A DNA stretch of 8,810 nucleotides from assembly GCA_045598105.1 (NCBI GenBank), contig JAZLLK010000104.1, forward strand, positions 1-8,810, written 5' to 3'. Below are positions 1-6,515 of this stretch, one piece after another. Each line of letters opens with the position of its first letter. Positions within the stretch are counted from its first letter, which is position 1. The notes beneath the pieces are model-generated. The model was not told the DNA's origin and did no database searches. It worked only from the letters and a program-made list of their open reading frames with translations. A program made the position numbers and the translations under genes. This DNA comes from UBA1205 sp045598105 (GTDB lineage: Bacteria; Bacteroidota; Bacteroidia; Bacteroidales; WCHB1-69).

Positions 1-1
1 G

Positions 2-1024
2 CAGCAGTTAGTATCCACCGATGCCCCTGTGGACATGCCACCCTTAATGGATGTAAATACTTTACAGGCAACGGGAACACCTAACGACATCTTCTACTAC
101 CACACCAACCACCTCGGTTCCACCGCCTTCGTCACCGACGCCAACGCCACCATCACCCAAGGCTTCCTCTACGCACCGTTCGGTGAAATTACTACCGAAT
201 ACGCCCCCTTATGGCAAAACGGCACCTTGCCCAAATACTCCTTCAACGCCAAAGAGTTAGACGAAGAGACCGGGATGTACTACTACGAAGCAAGATACTA
301 CGCCCCGCCGGTGTTCACAAGCAGGGACCCGATGTTTGAGAAATACTTCTGGATGTCTCCGTACGCGTATTGTGCGAACAATCCGATGAAGTTTGTGGAC
401 CCGACGGGGATGGATTTTGATCCTGTTATTGATGAAGAAAACAAGACGATTACCATTAAAGCGACATACTATACTTCCAAAGAAAATGAGGAAGAATTAC
501 AAAAAGCATTAGATGTATGGAATAATCAATCTGGACAATATTCTTACGTTGTCGGGAAAGGTAAAAACAAACAAACATATACCATTAATTTTGACCTTAT
601 CGTAAGACATTTTGATACTCAAGAAGAATCCTATGGATCTTACTGTCAACAGTATTCTATAGATAAAGGAATCAATTTCTATGCTGGTAAAACTGATACA
701 GATAAAGAAGGGAAAGGTGGAGCCTTACCATCTTATATTAAAATTAATCCAAATACTGTGACCAATATCACAAGAACGTTAGCTCATGAAGTAGGTCATA
801 CTTTAGGAATAGGTCATTATGAAGAAGGATTGATGGAGTCTGGTGGAACAAGTAGTATCATTGCTATCGAGTATATACAAGAAATGATTAGCAGGTTTAC
901 AACCGGCCCATCAACATTTTCCACTTGGCAATCTATTTCACAGTCTGATTTTCAGCGTCAAGAACATGAAGCAAATTGGAAAAACAGGTTGGATAAAAAA
1001 ACAATGTCAGGAAGAATAAGATAA
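2..1024 (+). CDS. Rhs core fragment with matrixin-like zinc metalloprotease tip (5' partial)
   Basis: The reading frame is open from base 2, so this is the 3' end of a gene that begins outside the window. A GTG at 29 is the first possible start inside it but need not be real. Numbering from that GTG, residues 19-127 are the Rhs repeat-associated core (NHLGSTAFVTD, FNAKELDEETG, YYYEARYY, ending VDPTG). After VDPTG the base composition turns AT-rich and a unique domain of about 200 residues follows. It carries HEVGHTLGIGH (His253, Glu254, His257, His263) and a Met at 269 in EEGLMESGG. This fits the metzincin HExxHxxGxxH zinc site with its Met-turn, closest in style to matrixins (M10). The likely role is a secreted contact-dependent toxin that cleaves proteins. 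The next gene is 13 bases downstream and is its likely immunity gene. It could be the tip of a full-length rhs gene or another orphan. Confidence 0.85.
   Translation, partial: QQLVSTDAPVDMPPLMDVNTLQATGTPNDIFYYHTNHLGSTAFVTDANATITQGFLYAPFGEITTEYAPLWQNGTLPKYSFNAKELDEETGMYYYEARYYAPPVFTSRDPMFEKYFWMSPYAYCANNPMKFVDPTGMDFDPVIDEENKTITIKATYYTSKENEEELQKALDVWNNQSGQYSYVVGKGKNKQTYTINFDLIVRHFDTQEESYGSYCQQYSIDKGINFYAGKTDTDKEGKGGALPSYIKINPNTVTNITRTLAHEVGHTLGIGHYEEGLMESGGTSSIIAIEYIQEMISRFTTGPSTFSTWQSISQSDFQRQEHEANWKNRLDKKTMSGRIR
83..409 (+). repeat. Rhs core repeat, copy 1
   Basis: This GC-rich block encodes NDIFYY through VDPTG and recurs in frame in every complete cassette of the window. Bases 155-234 are identical to 5065-5144 in copy 4 (80 of 80 by eye), while copies 2 and 5 differ in the middle of that segment. 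Confidence 0.85.
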
Positions 1025-1037
1025 AAAGGAAGTTAGC

Positions 1038-1739
1038 ATGAAAAATATTTTAAATGTAATTATTTTTGTTTTTTGCATCATATCAGTTAAATCACAATCT
1101 GTGGATACTTCTATTATTAAAGATACTTGTGAGCGTAACTTTTTTGTATATGGAGAAAAAAAACTCAATTTTCTAAATATAGATAAAATTGGAAATTGCA
1201 ATATTAGTTTTTTTATTATTGGAGAAGTTGCGTTGGATTCGCTTATTAGAGTCTATTACCAATATAACTTCTATGAGAAAATTAAAAAAGGTTGTTTTTA
1301 TAAAAAACATGCAACCCCAGTTATGGGAGAGTTCGTTACTTATGAAAGAAATATTCCGTTGATAGAATCTACCCCACTGGAAAAATTGCATGAATTACTT
1401 AAACGGAAAGATGTGTTTCTATTAGAAACCAAACCATGGATTATTAAATATTCTGTAGCTTCACAATGTTCAGATACGTTAAGACAACAATTGTACGAAA
1501 TGGTTCCTTCAGGTATTTCCTTAGATTGGAATCCCAATCTTCAATATGAACAAAAAAAATATATTTTACCAAAAAATGAGGGAGAATGTTACATCTACAA
1601 AATAATTGGAATAAACAAATTTCTTTTGCTATTAATGAATCGAACATGGGAAGAAACTTCTCGTTGGATATACTATGACCCGCCAAGAGAACATGATACA
1701 ACGAATATGTATGTAAAATATTTAATACCACTATTTTAA
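1038..1739 (+). CDS. Putative immunity protein for the metalloprotease tip, exported
   Basis: This encodes a 233-residue protein that I do not recognise. The first 20 or so residues form a signal peptide: Lys at position 2, a hydrophobic run (ILNVIIFVFCIISV), then a probable cut at VKS|QS, with Gln at +1 as is common in Bacteroidota. The mature part is rich in Tyr, Lys and Ile, and no catalytic motif is visible. The start is 13 bases after the stop of the toxin gene, preceded by AGGAAG, and the composition matches the adjacent toxin tip and not the Rhs core. Position directly behind an Rhs tip is the standard place for the cognate immunity gene. Export to the periplasm would let it meet an incoming protease there. 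The role is inferred from position, not homology. Confidence 0.72.
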   Translation: MKNILNVIIFVFCIISVKSQSVDTSIIKDTCERNFFVYGEKKLNFLNIDKIGNCNISFFIIGEVALDSLIRVYYQYNFYEKIKKGCFYKKHATPVMGEFVTYERNIPLIESTPLEKLHELLKRKDVFLLETKPWIIKYSVASQCSDTLRQQLYEMVPSGISLDWNPNLQYEQKKYILPKNEGECYIYKIIGINKFLLLLMNRTWEETSRWIYYDPPREHDTTNMYVKYLIPLF

Positions 1740-1771
1740 ATTTTTTAGGTAACTACTAAAAATTTAAAATA
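1732..1771 (+). terminator. AT-rich hairpin at the end of cassette 1, possible terminator
   Basis: Bases 1732-1748 (TATTTTAAATTTTTTAG) and 1756-1771 (CTAAAAATTTAAAATA) are inverted repeats with a single bulged T and a 7-base loop (GTAACTA). The left arm contains the TAA stop of the preceding gene. The stem has only one G-C pair, at the loop, so its strength is uncertain. It is symmetric and could stop transcription from either side. It is the clearest inverted repeat I found in the intergenic sequence. Confidence 0.5.
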
Positions 1772-1832
1772 TTAAACATCAACAATATAAGTTAATATTC
1801 TGCGTTAATTCATTGTTCATAAGAGAAATACG

Positions 1833-2810
1833 ATGAATAAGAATAAACTTCAAAAAGTACAGGCACTTTTCAAAAGAGGGAGTACGTGTAACCACCTCGG
1901 CAGCACCGCCTTCGTCACCGACCAGAACCGATATGTCACCCAAGGCTTCCTATACGCCTCATTCGGTGAAATAACCACCGAGTACAACGCCTCTTTTGCC
2001 AACGGCATCATTCCCAAATACGCTTTCAACGCCAAGGAACTTGACGAAGAAACGGGAATGTATTACTACGAAGCAAGATATTACAACCCGCCGGTGTTCA
2101 CAAGCAGGGATCCGATGTTTGAGAAATACTTCTGGATGAGCCCGTACGCCTATTGCGCGAACAATCCTGTTAAGTATGTGGATCCGAGTGGGATGGAATG
2201 GGATTTATCATCTTTGACTGATGAACAAAAAGCAATATGGGAAAAAAACATGACGGCTGCGTGTAGCAGAAGCAAGTTGTTTAAGTTTATTTACAGCAAA
2301 TTAGATGAGAGCAGTACGGTCTATTCTGTTAAAATTGGAAAAACTGTTGATGACGGGAATGGTGAACATGTTCAAGGTCAATATAATAGTAAGGATAAAA
2401 GTATTACTTTCAGCGACGAAGGAAGCTTAACGAGTTTTAGAATTTACGCAGAAGAAATGATTCATGCCTACCAATTAAATGAAAACAAAGGTAACTATGA
2501 CACAGGGGAGTTTAATTACGAATTTGAAGCGAAATTCGTAAAGACTTTGATGGGAATGGAAAGTGGATATGGTTATTCCCCCATAGAAGGTGCAGAATCC
2601 TTTATAAATCAGTTTGAAAAGGATTACGATTGGGGAGATGCCTTTACAAGTAAAAGCATAAAAGAGACCTTTCTCTCTACATACAAGCAAGCTGCGAATG
2701 ATTATGCAAAATATAACAAGTTAAATAGAGTTGGAAATGGAAATTACCAAACTGCTACAACGGCAAATCCATATTCATTAATCCTCATGATAAACAGTGT
2801 ACGCCCATGA
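1833..2810 (+). CDS. Orphan Rhs tip with EExxHAYQ-motif C-terminal domain
   Basis: This 325-residue protein has no signal peptide and no Rhs shell. Residues 1-19 are an unrelated AT-rich leader; the core begins abruptly at NHLGSTAFVTD (residue 20) and ends at VDPSG (116-120). The remaining 205 residues are the tip. Its main mark is AEEMIHAYQ (Glu207, Glu208, His211, Gln214) followed by an acidic motif at Glu230-x-Glu232-Ala. The pattern resembles zincin HExxH sites of polymorphic toxins but with Glu where the first zinc-binding His should be. Similar EExxHA[YF]Q motifs are, from memory, seen in other Bacteroidetes Rhs tips, so this is probably a family trait and not a local mutation. Activity is unknown. 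The stop codon overlaps the start of the downstream gene (ATGA). No convincing TAnnTTTG box lies upstream, unlike units 3 to 6. Confidence 0.8.
   Translation: MNKNKLQKVQALFKRGSTCNHLGSTAFVTDQNRYVTQGFLYASFGEITTEYNASFANGIIPKYAFNAKELDEETGMYYYEARYYNPPVFTSRDPMFEKYFWMSPYAYCANNPVKYVDPSGMEWDLSSLTDEQKAIWEKNMTAACSRSKLFKFIYSKLDESSTVYSVKIGKTVDDGNGEHVQGQYNSKDKSITFSDEGSLTSFRIYAEEMIHAYQLNENKGNYDTGEFNYEFEAKFVKTLMGMESGYGYSPIEGAESFINQFEKDYDWGDAFTSKSIKETFLSTYKQAANDYAKYNKLNRVGNGNYQTATTANPYSLILMINSVRP
1890..2192 (+). repeat. Rhs core repeat, copy 2 (5' truncated)
   Basis: The homology with the other copies begins sharply at AACCACCTCGG and continues to the VDPSG codons. The NDIFYYHT codons present in copies 1, 4 and 5 are missing. 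The middle segment encodes YNASFANGIIPKYAF and so belongs with copy 5, not with copies 1 and 4. Confidence 0.8.
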
Positions 2811-3295
2811 AAAAAATCGTAATATTATTGCTGTTTGTTCTACCTTTGTGTGGATTCGGACAAGAAATCATAACAGGTGAAGAGCATTATTTTGATATGC
2901 TACGTGAGCACATCGGTCTCAAGATCAGAAATGTCATTTTTCCCGGAATAGATTCTGTTGCTTGCGATTCCATTCAACATGGAGAAGGAAAAATAAAAAT
3001 ATGGATCAGTGTAGACCAGGACTCATCGGGGAAATTTCATGTTGAAAATATCAGAGCATTTGGCGATTGTCCGAAAAAAAAACAATATATTGAAGACAAA
3101 AGAAACGAAATCATTAGGAAAATAGAGAATATGCAACCCATAATGATTTTCGTTCATGATGGTGATTCTTACGTATGGAAAAAAGGATTGACCAAGAAAG
3201 AATTATTCGAAAGAAAATCATATTTAAGCTATAGATTTCCATTTTTTATCCAAGATAGCGAATGTGGGGATGAATTTATAATTGACGTATGGTAA
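2807..3295 (+). CDS. Putative immunity protein for tip 2, exported
   Basis: This encodes a 162-residue protein. A clear signal peptide opens it: KK at positions 2-3, then IVILLLFVLPLCGFG with a likely cut before Gln19. The mature part has two Cys (in VACDS and FGDCP) that could form a disulfide. The strand-rich pattern IKIWISVDQD...GKFHVENIRAFGDC faintly recalls TonB C-terminal-like folds; that is only an impression. The start overlaps the toxin stop by four bases (ATGA), so the two are probably translationally coupled, as expected for a toxin and its antidote made in step. I do not recognise the family; the immunity role rests on position and coupling. Confidence 0.7.
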   Translation: MKKIVILLLFVLPLCGFGQEIITGEEHYFDMLREHIGLKIRNVIFPGIDSVACDSIQHGEGKIKIWISVDQDSSGKFHVENIRAFGDCPKKKQYIEDKRNEIIRKIENMQPIMIFVHDGDSYVWKKGLTKKELFERKSYLSYRFPFFIQDSECGDEFIIDVW

Positions 3296-3314
3296 AATTT
3301 ACAATAATTTTTCG

Positions 3315-3341
3315 TATCTTTGCGCTTTCAAATCAGAAACC
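3315..3341 (+). promoter_or_regulatory. Bacteroidetes-type promoter and short leader of cassette 3
   Basis: TATCTTTG at 3315-3322 matches the Bacteroidetes -7 consensus TAnnTTTG. The following leader GCGCTTTCAAATCAGAAACC reaches the ATG at 3342 and is nearly repeated before cassette 5 (6498-6515). No well-placed -33 TTG is visible. The box lies 20 bases after the stop of the previous immunity gene. Confidence 0.55.
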
Positions 3342-4211
3342 ATGACCACGGCAAACGTACACACGGGAAGCAGCTTCAAGGAAGGCAGGTGCGAGCAGGG
3401 CATCGCACCCAGCTCCGCACTCCCCAAATACGCCTTCAACGCCAAGGAACTGGACGAAGAAACCGGCATGTACTATTATGAAGCCCGCTATTACGCCCCG
3501 CCGGTGTTCACGAGCCGGGACCCGATGTTTGAGAAATACTTCTGGATGACACCGTACGCGTATTGTGCCAATAATCCGTTGAAGTACGTGGACCCAAGTG
3601 GGAAAAAATTGGAAGCATATGACAATTATTCCAAGCGACAAATGAAAAAATATTTCAAACAGTTATTTGGAAGTGACAAAATGTTTTCATTTAGTGCTTT
3701 CAATCAAATGAAAGTTAATGCAAAACAATTTGATAAAGCCTATGCATCTGCGACTTCCGATCAGAAAAAACTTTTGGATGGGTTCAAAGACGCAGTAAAT
3801 AGAACTGAAACAGCAGTAATACAAGTAGATAAAAGCGTAACTAAATTTACATTTACATTCGACATAGATATTACAACAGGAGTGTATAAATATGGAAATG
3901 AGAAAGTTGTACCATATACTTCAGAATTTTCAAATTTAGGAGGTGGAGCAACGATGTGGAGTGATTTCTTTTCATGCTATTTAATAGGTGTAGACGATGC
4001 GGTAAAAGATAATCTGACGACAGATAAGCAGGGTACTTTGACGGGATCCCCCGCTGCAACTTTTGTGCATGAAGTACTTGATGAATTTCTGAATTATAAT
4101 ACGGCAAAAACAGTAAAAGATAATGATTCTAGAATAAAAAAAGTTGAAAATCAAAATACTGCATTGCGAATTTTAAAATTATCAGAAAGAAATGGAGAAG
4201 ACCATCAATAA
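3342..4211 (+). CDS. Orphan Rhs tip with HExxD-type degenerate zincin-like motif
   Basis: The ATG at 3342 gives 289 residues. A TTG at 3282 in the same frame lies upstream of the promoter box and inside the previous gene, so I reject it. Residues 1-26 are an unrelated leader. The core is the shortest in the window, starting at LPKYAFNAKELDEE (27) and ending VDPSG (83-87). The tip, about 200 residues, has a Lys-rich helical first part and then TFVHEVLDEFLNY (His243, Glu244, Asp247) and a C-terminal EN...NTALRILKL...RNGEDH. The His-Glu pair followed by conserved-looking Asn, Arg and His residues near the end suggests a zinc metallopeptidase-like fold with Asp in place of the second His; activity cannot be judged. 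The last 20 bases overlap the next gene in another frame. Confidence 0.8.
   Translation: MTTANVHTGSSFKEGRCEQGIAPSSALPKYAFNAKELDEETGMYYYEARYYAPPVFTSRDPMFEKYFWMTPYAYCANNPLKYVDPSGKKLEAYDNYSKRQMKKYFKQLFGSDKMFSFSAFNQMKVNAKQFDKAYASATSDQKKLLDGFKDAVNRTETAVIQVDKSVTKFTFTFDIDITTGVYKYGNEKVVPYTSEFSNLGGGATMWSDFFSCYLIGVDDAVKDNLTTDKQGTLTGSPAATFVHEVLDEFLNYNTAKTVKDNDSRIKKVENQNTALRILKLSERNGEDHQ
3420..3602 (+). repeat. Rhs core repeat, copy 3 (shortest)
   Basis: Homology to the other cores begins at the LPKYAFN codons and ends at VDPSG. The whole NHLGSTAFVTD to EITTEY part is absent and is replaced by an unrelated GC-rich stretch of about 75 bases after the ATG. Confidence 0.8.
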
Positions 4212-4707
4212 AATAATTATTTGCATTATTTTAATATACTGCTACAGTGCGTCCAGTATAGGACAAAATAATGACGGAATTCTTTTGAAATACTCATTGT
4301 TAAAAACAGAATGCAAGAAAATGGAGAAACCTTTTGTCTTTCCATCCGAATGTTTTCGAAATAACAATTATATGAGAATGGTTGATTTTGATACAATTTA
4401 CTATAAAACAGACACATTATTTATTGTTTTGCCTGATAATAGAAAAATTGTTGAAAGAAATTCAGAATCAACATTTGCAGTTGTTGGAAATCCAGGATTA
4501 CATCCTTTAAAAAAGGTATTTAACCAATTCATCCCGATTCAAGCAGAAGAAAAAATCGTAGTATTAAAATGCAATTGGTACATCATAGTATTTGAAAAGA
4601 AAAAAGGGAATAAGTATAAATTAAGCAAAGTGTACGAAGAAGATTTTTTTGACTACATAAATTCGATTCCTCTTCAAAATTCGGAAAACAAAGTGACCAA
4701 AAATTGA
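4192..4707 (+). CDS. Putative immunity protein for tip 3, exported
   Basis: This encodes a 171-residue protein with a signal peptide (INKIIICIILIYCYSASSIG) and a probable cut before Gln25 (SIG|QN). The mature protein is Lys-rich, with a strand-like segment near its end (EEKIVVLKCNWYIIVFEKK). No known domain is recognised. The start codon lies 20 bases inside the toxin gene in a different frame, so the signal peptide and the toxin's final RNGEDH motif are encoded by the same bases. This is the tightest coupling in the array and supports a toxin/immunity pair. An alternative is a later start, but none would keep the signal peptide. Confidence 0.7.
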   Translation: MEKTINKIIICIILIYCYSASSIGQNNDGILLKYSLLKTECKKMEKPFVFPSECFRNNNYMRMVDFDTIYYKTDTLFIVLPDNRKIVERNSESTFAVVGNPGLHPLKKVFNQFIPIQAEEKIVVLKCNWYIIVFEKKKGNKYKLSKVYEEDFFDYINSIPLQNSENKVTKN

Positions 4708-4708
4708 C

Positions 4709-4744
4709 TATAATATACCCCAAAATCCAGACCAATAGAATAAG
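4709..4744 (+). repeat. Inter-cassette repeat before cassette 4
   Basis: TATAATATACCCCAAAA followed by TCCAGACCAATAGAATAAG recurs at 8497-8532 before cassette 6, differing only by one A more before the C run and one A fewer after it. It sits just after the immunity stop and so marks the cassette boundary. Confidence 0.75.
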
Positions 4745-4745
4745 A

Positions 4746-4835
4746 AAAAAAATACTACCTTTGTAAAATGAAAATGAGGATCAAAAGTTACACGGATTGG
4801 AGGCCAAGCGGCCGGCAGACGCAGCAGCGCCTCGG
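4746..4835 (+). repeat. Perfect 90-nt promoter/start repeat, copy A
   Basis: This segment is identical to 8601-8690 by eye. It covers an A tract, the TACCTTTG box, the ATG and the first codons (MKMRIKSYTDWRPSGRQTQ and onward). It is direct evidence that cassettes 4 and 6 were built from the same 5' segment. Confidence 0.9.
4756..4763 (+). promoter_or_regulatory. TAnnTTTG promoter box of cassette 4
   Basis: TACCTTTG matches the Bacteroidetes -7 consensus. The first ATG is only four bases after it, so transcription starting a few bases downstream would give a leaderless or near-leaderless message unless a later ATG (4774 or 4846) is used. No TTG is visible at the usual -33 distance. Confidence 0.5.
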
Positions 4836-5961
4836 CATCCGCATCATGCAGGTGGATCAGAACTTCCGCGTCGAGTTGTTGGAACTTGTTGAAGCCGGAG
4901 ACGTTCCGGTAGAATTTCCCAATGTGCTGAACCTCATCACCCTGCTTCCCGCCGGTTCAAATGCCAACTCGCACTCACACTCCAATACTTCCAACGACAT
5001 CTTCTACTACCACACCAACCACCTCGGCAGCACCGCCTTCGTAACGGATAATAACGCCACCGTTACCCAAGGCTTCCTCTACGCACCGTTCGGTGAAATT
5101 ACTACCGAATACGCCCCCTTATGGCAAAACGGCACCTTGCCCAAGTACTCCTTCAACGCCAAAGAATTAGACGAAGAAACGGGAATGTACTATTATGAGG
5201 CAAGATACTACGCCCCGCCGGTGTTCACGAGCAGGGATCCCATGTTTGAACAGAAGCCGTGGTTAAGCCCATATCATTATTGTTCCAATAACCCCGTGGG
5301 TAGGGTAGACCCGAGTGGAATGTTTGACGATTGGGTTGAAAAAGTTGATGGAACTATTTATTGGGATGAAAATGCAACTTCTCAAGAGACAACAAAGGAA
5401 GGGGAAAAATATTTGGGCAAAAATGTTTTAGTTGCTACACATAATAGAGATGCCGACTTGAATGAACCTATTAATAGTGCCTCTTTTGATTTGTATCTTG
5501 AAAGTGATAAAACAGGACCAACGGCTACAATAAACGGGAATACTGTTCCTTCAAATGGAGCAAAATCTGGTACTTTAGCAGAAGGATTGTATTCTGCTCG
5601 TTTTCAGGGGAGGGCAAAGTATGTACAAAGGGGCAAGACCGATTTGGCCTTAATCATCAATGAGGGCCGCAGTGTCCCGACAGCGGATGGAAGCCCCAAA
5701 TCTTCAATGACTGAAATATTTTTTCATGCTGGCAATCCTTTTCAGACATCCCTTTTTGATTCACATAATATCCCCTATTCAGAAGGTTGTCTGACTGGAC
5801 CTTGCAGACCCAATTCTTCCACCGAATGGAATGCTTTCGGACAGCAATTGATTGGATTTAATGGATATGTGTACCTTAGAGGACAACCACACCCTGCTTC
5901 GCCTGAATTCCCTGCAATTGACAGTTCTCTTCAAGGAATAAATGTTTTGAAAAAATGGTAA
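4768..5961 (+). CDS. Orphan Rhs tip with L,D-transpeptidase (YkuD)-like domain
   Basis: This encodes 397 residues. Residues 1-16 are a leader shared with cassette 6. Residues 17-60 (QTQQRLG...ELLELVEAGDVPVEFPNVL) correspond to the rhs segment just before the core; a His/Ser/Asn linker (NSHSHSNTSN) follows. The core spans 76-184 and ends VDPSG. The tip starts with DDWVEKVDGTIYWDENATSQ, a lead-in I recall from other Bacteroidetes Rhs tips. It then shows EGLYSARF, FFHAGNP with His320, and SEGCL with Ser338, Gly340 and Cys341. His followed about 17 residues later by S-x-G-C resembles the YkuD L,D-transpeptidase active site, as used by some peptidoglycan-targeting type VI effectors. A cell-wall toxin is therefore plausible. 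The exported putative immunity protein agrees with this. The core carries its own variant, EQKPWLSPYHYCSNNPVGR, before the junction. Confidence 0.82.
   Translation: MKMRIKSYTDWRPSGRQTQQRLGIRIMQVDQNFRVELLELVEAGDVPVEFPNVLNLITLLPAGSNANSHSHSNTSNDIFYYHTNHLGSTAFVTDNNATVTQGFLYAPFGEITTEYAPLWQNGTLPKYSFNAKELDEETGMYYYEARYYAPPVFTSRDPMFEQKPWLSPYHYCSNNPVGRVDPSGMFDDWVEKVDGTIYWDENATSQETTKEGEKYLGKNVLVATHNRDADLNEPINSASFDLYLESDKTGPTATINGNTVPSNGAKSGTLAEGLYSARFQGRAKYVQRGKTDLALIINEGRSVPTADGSPKSSMTEIFFHAGNPFQTSLFDSHNIPYSEGCLTGPCRPNSSTEWNAFGQQLIGFNGYVYLRGQPHPASPEFPAIDSSLQGINVLKKW
4993..5319 (+). repeat. Rhs core repeat, copy 4
   Basis: This encodes NDIFYYHTNHLG through VDPSG. The first two thirds match copy 1 closely, including 80 identical bases at 5065-5144. 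Near the end it diverges to EQKPWLSPYHYCSNNPVGR, where the other copies have EKYFWxxPYxYCANNPxK. Confidence 0.85.
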
Positions 5962-5963
5962 TC

Positions 5964-6428
5964 ATGGATAAATTAATTGTGATATTTGTTGCCTTAACTT
6001 TATTTTTATCGTGCTGTTTTTCTGATACGAATATATTTCAAAACAATCGGCATTATACAAAAACGGCAGCATTTGATAGTATTGATGTGTACAAACTCAT
6101 ACAAAACAAGTGGTACTTTGTCGTAGCACCTGAATGTGTCAGCTACATTACTTTTCAACAGAATTTCACTTATGAAGAAGATAATTGTGAATGGGGATTA
6201 GGTTTTAACGGGACTTATGAAATATCAAAGGATAGTATCATTTTGTACGAATATGATTTGGCCTCTGATTTACCAAATGAAAACAAGATTGTAAATACAC
6301 ATATTTATACTTATGTTTATCAAAGGAACCGTTTGAAATTAGTAAGTAGCAAAAAAGTGAATGAAGATGGGACTGTGGCGTACATAAGTTTTCCCAATAG
6401 TGTTTTTTATTATAGATTTGATGATTAA
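5964..6428 (+). CDS. Putative immunity lipoprotein for tip 4, lipocalin-like pattern
   Basis: This encodes 154 residues from the ATG at 5964; an in-frame ATG at 5955 would overlap the toxin stop and add MVI. The later start gives a cleaner export signal: MDKLIVIFVALTLFLSCC, where LFLSC or LSCC can serve as a relaxed lipobox, so the protein is probably a membrane-anchored lipoprotein. The rest reads as a small beta-barrel: NKWYFV, then YITFQQNFTY, NGTYEISKDSIILYEY and RNRLKLVSSKK. That order of W, GTYEI and LKL strands is reminiscent of short lipocalin-like domains in Bacteroidetes. The family call is an impression. The start is two bases after the toxin stop, in keeping with co-translation and an immunity role in the periplasm. 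Confidence 0.68.
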   Translation: MDKLIVIFVALTLFLSCCFSDTNIFQNNRHYTKTAAFDSIDVYKLIQNKWYFVVAPECVSYITFQQNFTYEEDNCEWGLGFNGTYEISKDSIILYEYDLASDLPNENKIVNTHIYTYVYQRNRLKLVSSKKVNEDGTVAYISFPNSVFYYRFDD

Positions 6429-6489
6429 ATATTGTAGGTGCTCTGTAGCCCTCCCCAAAATTTGGACAGCAACGTAAATCAAAATTGAC

Positions 6490-6515
6490 TACCTTTGCAC
6501 TTTCAAATCAACCAC
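6490..6515 (+). promoter_or_regulatory. Bacteroidetes-type promoter and short leader of cassette 5
   Basis: TACCTTTG at 6490-6497 is a -7 type box. The leader CACTTTCAAATCAACCAC runs to the ATG at 6516 and repeats the leader of cassette 3 (CTTTCAAATCA shared at a similar spacing). A -33 element is not convincing; TTTGG at 6461 is 25 bases upstream, longer than usual. Confidence 0.55.

Noticed and set aside
1007..1731. Several minus-strand ORFs across the first immunity gene
   Set aside because: They are short, lack start signals and mirror an AT-rich coding region whose + strand product has a clear signal peptide.
3282..3341. TTG start at 3282 extending cassette 3 upstream
   Set aside because: It lies inside the preceding immunity gene and upstream of the TATCTTTG box; the ATG at 3342 follows the same leader as cassette 5.
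4704..4763. A full -33/-7 promoter before cassette 4
   Set aside because: The only TTG (4704-4706) is much too far from TACCTTTG for the usual spacing, so only the -7 type box is claimed.
6495..6515. TTG start at 6495 for cassette 5
   Set aside because: The TTG is part of the TACCTTTG promoter box; the ATG at 6516 is in frame and properly placed after it.
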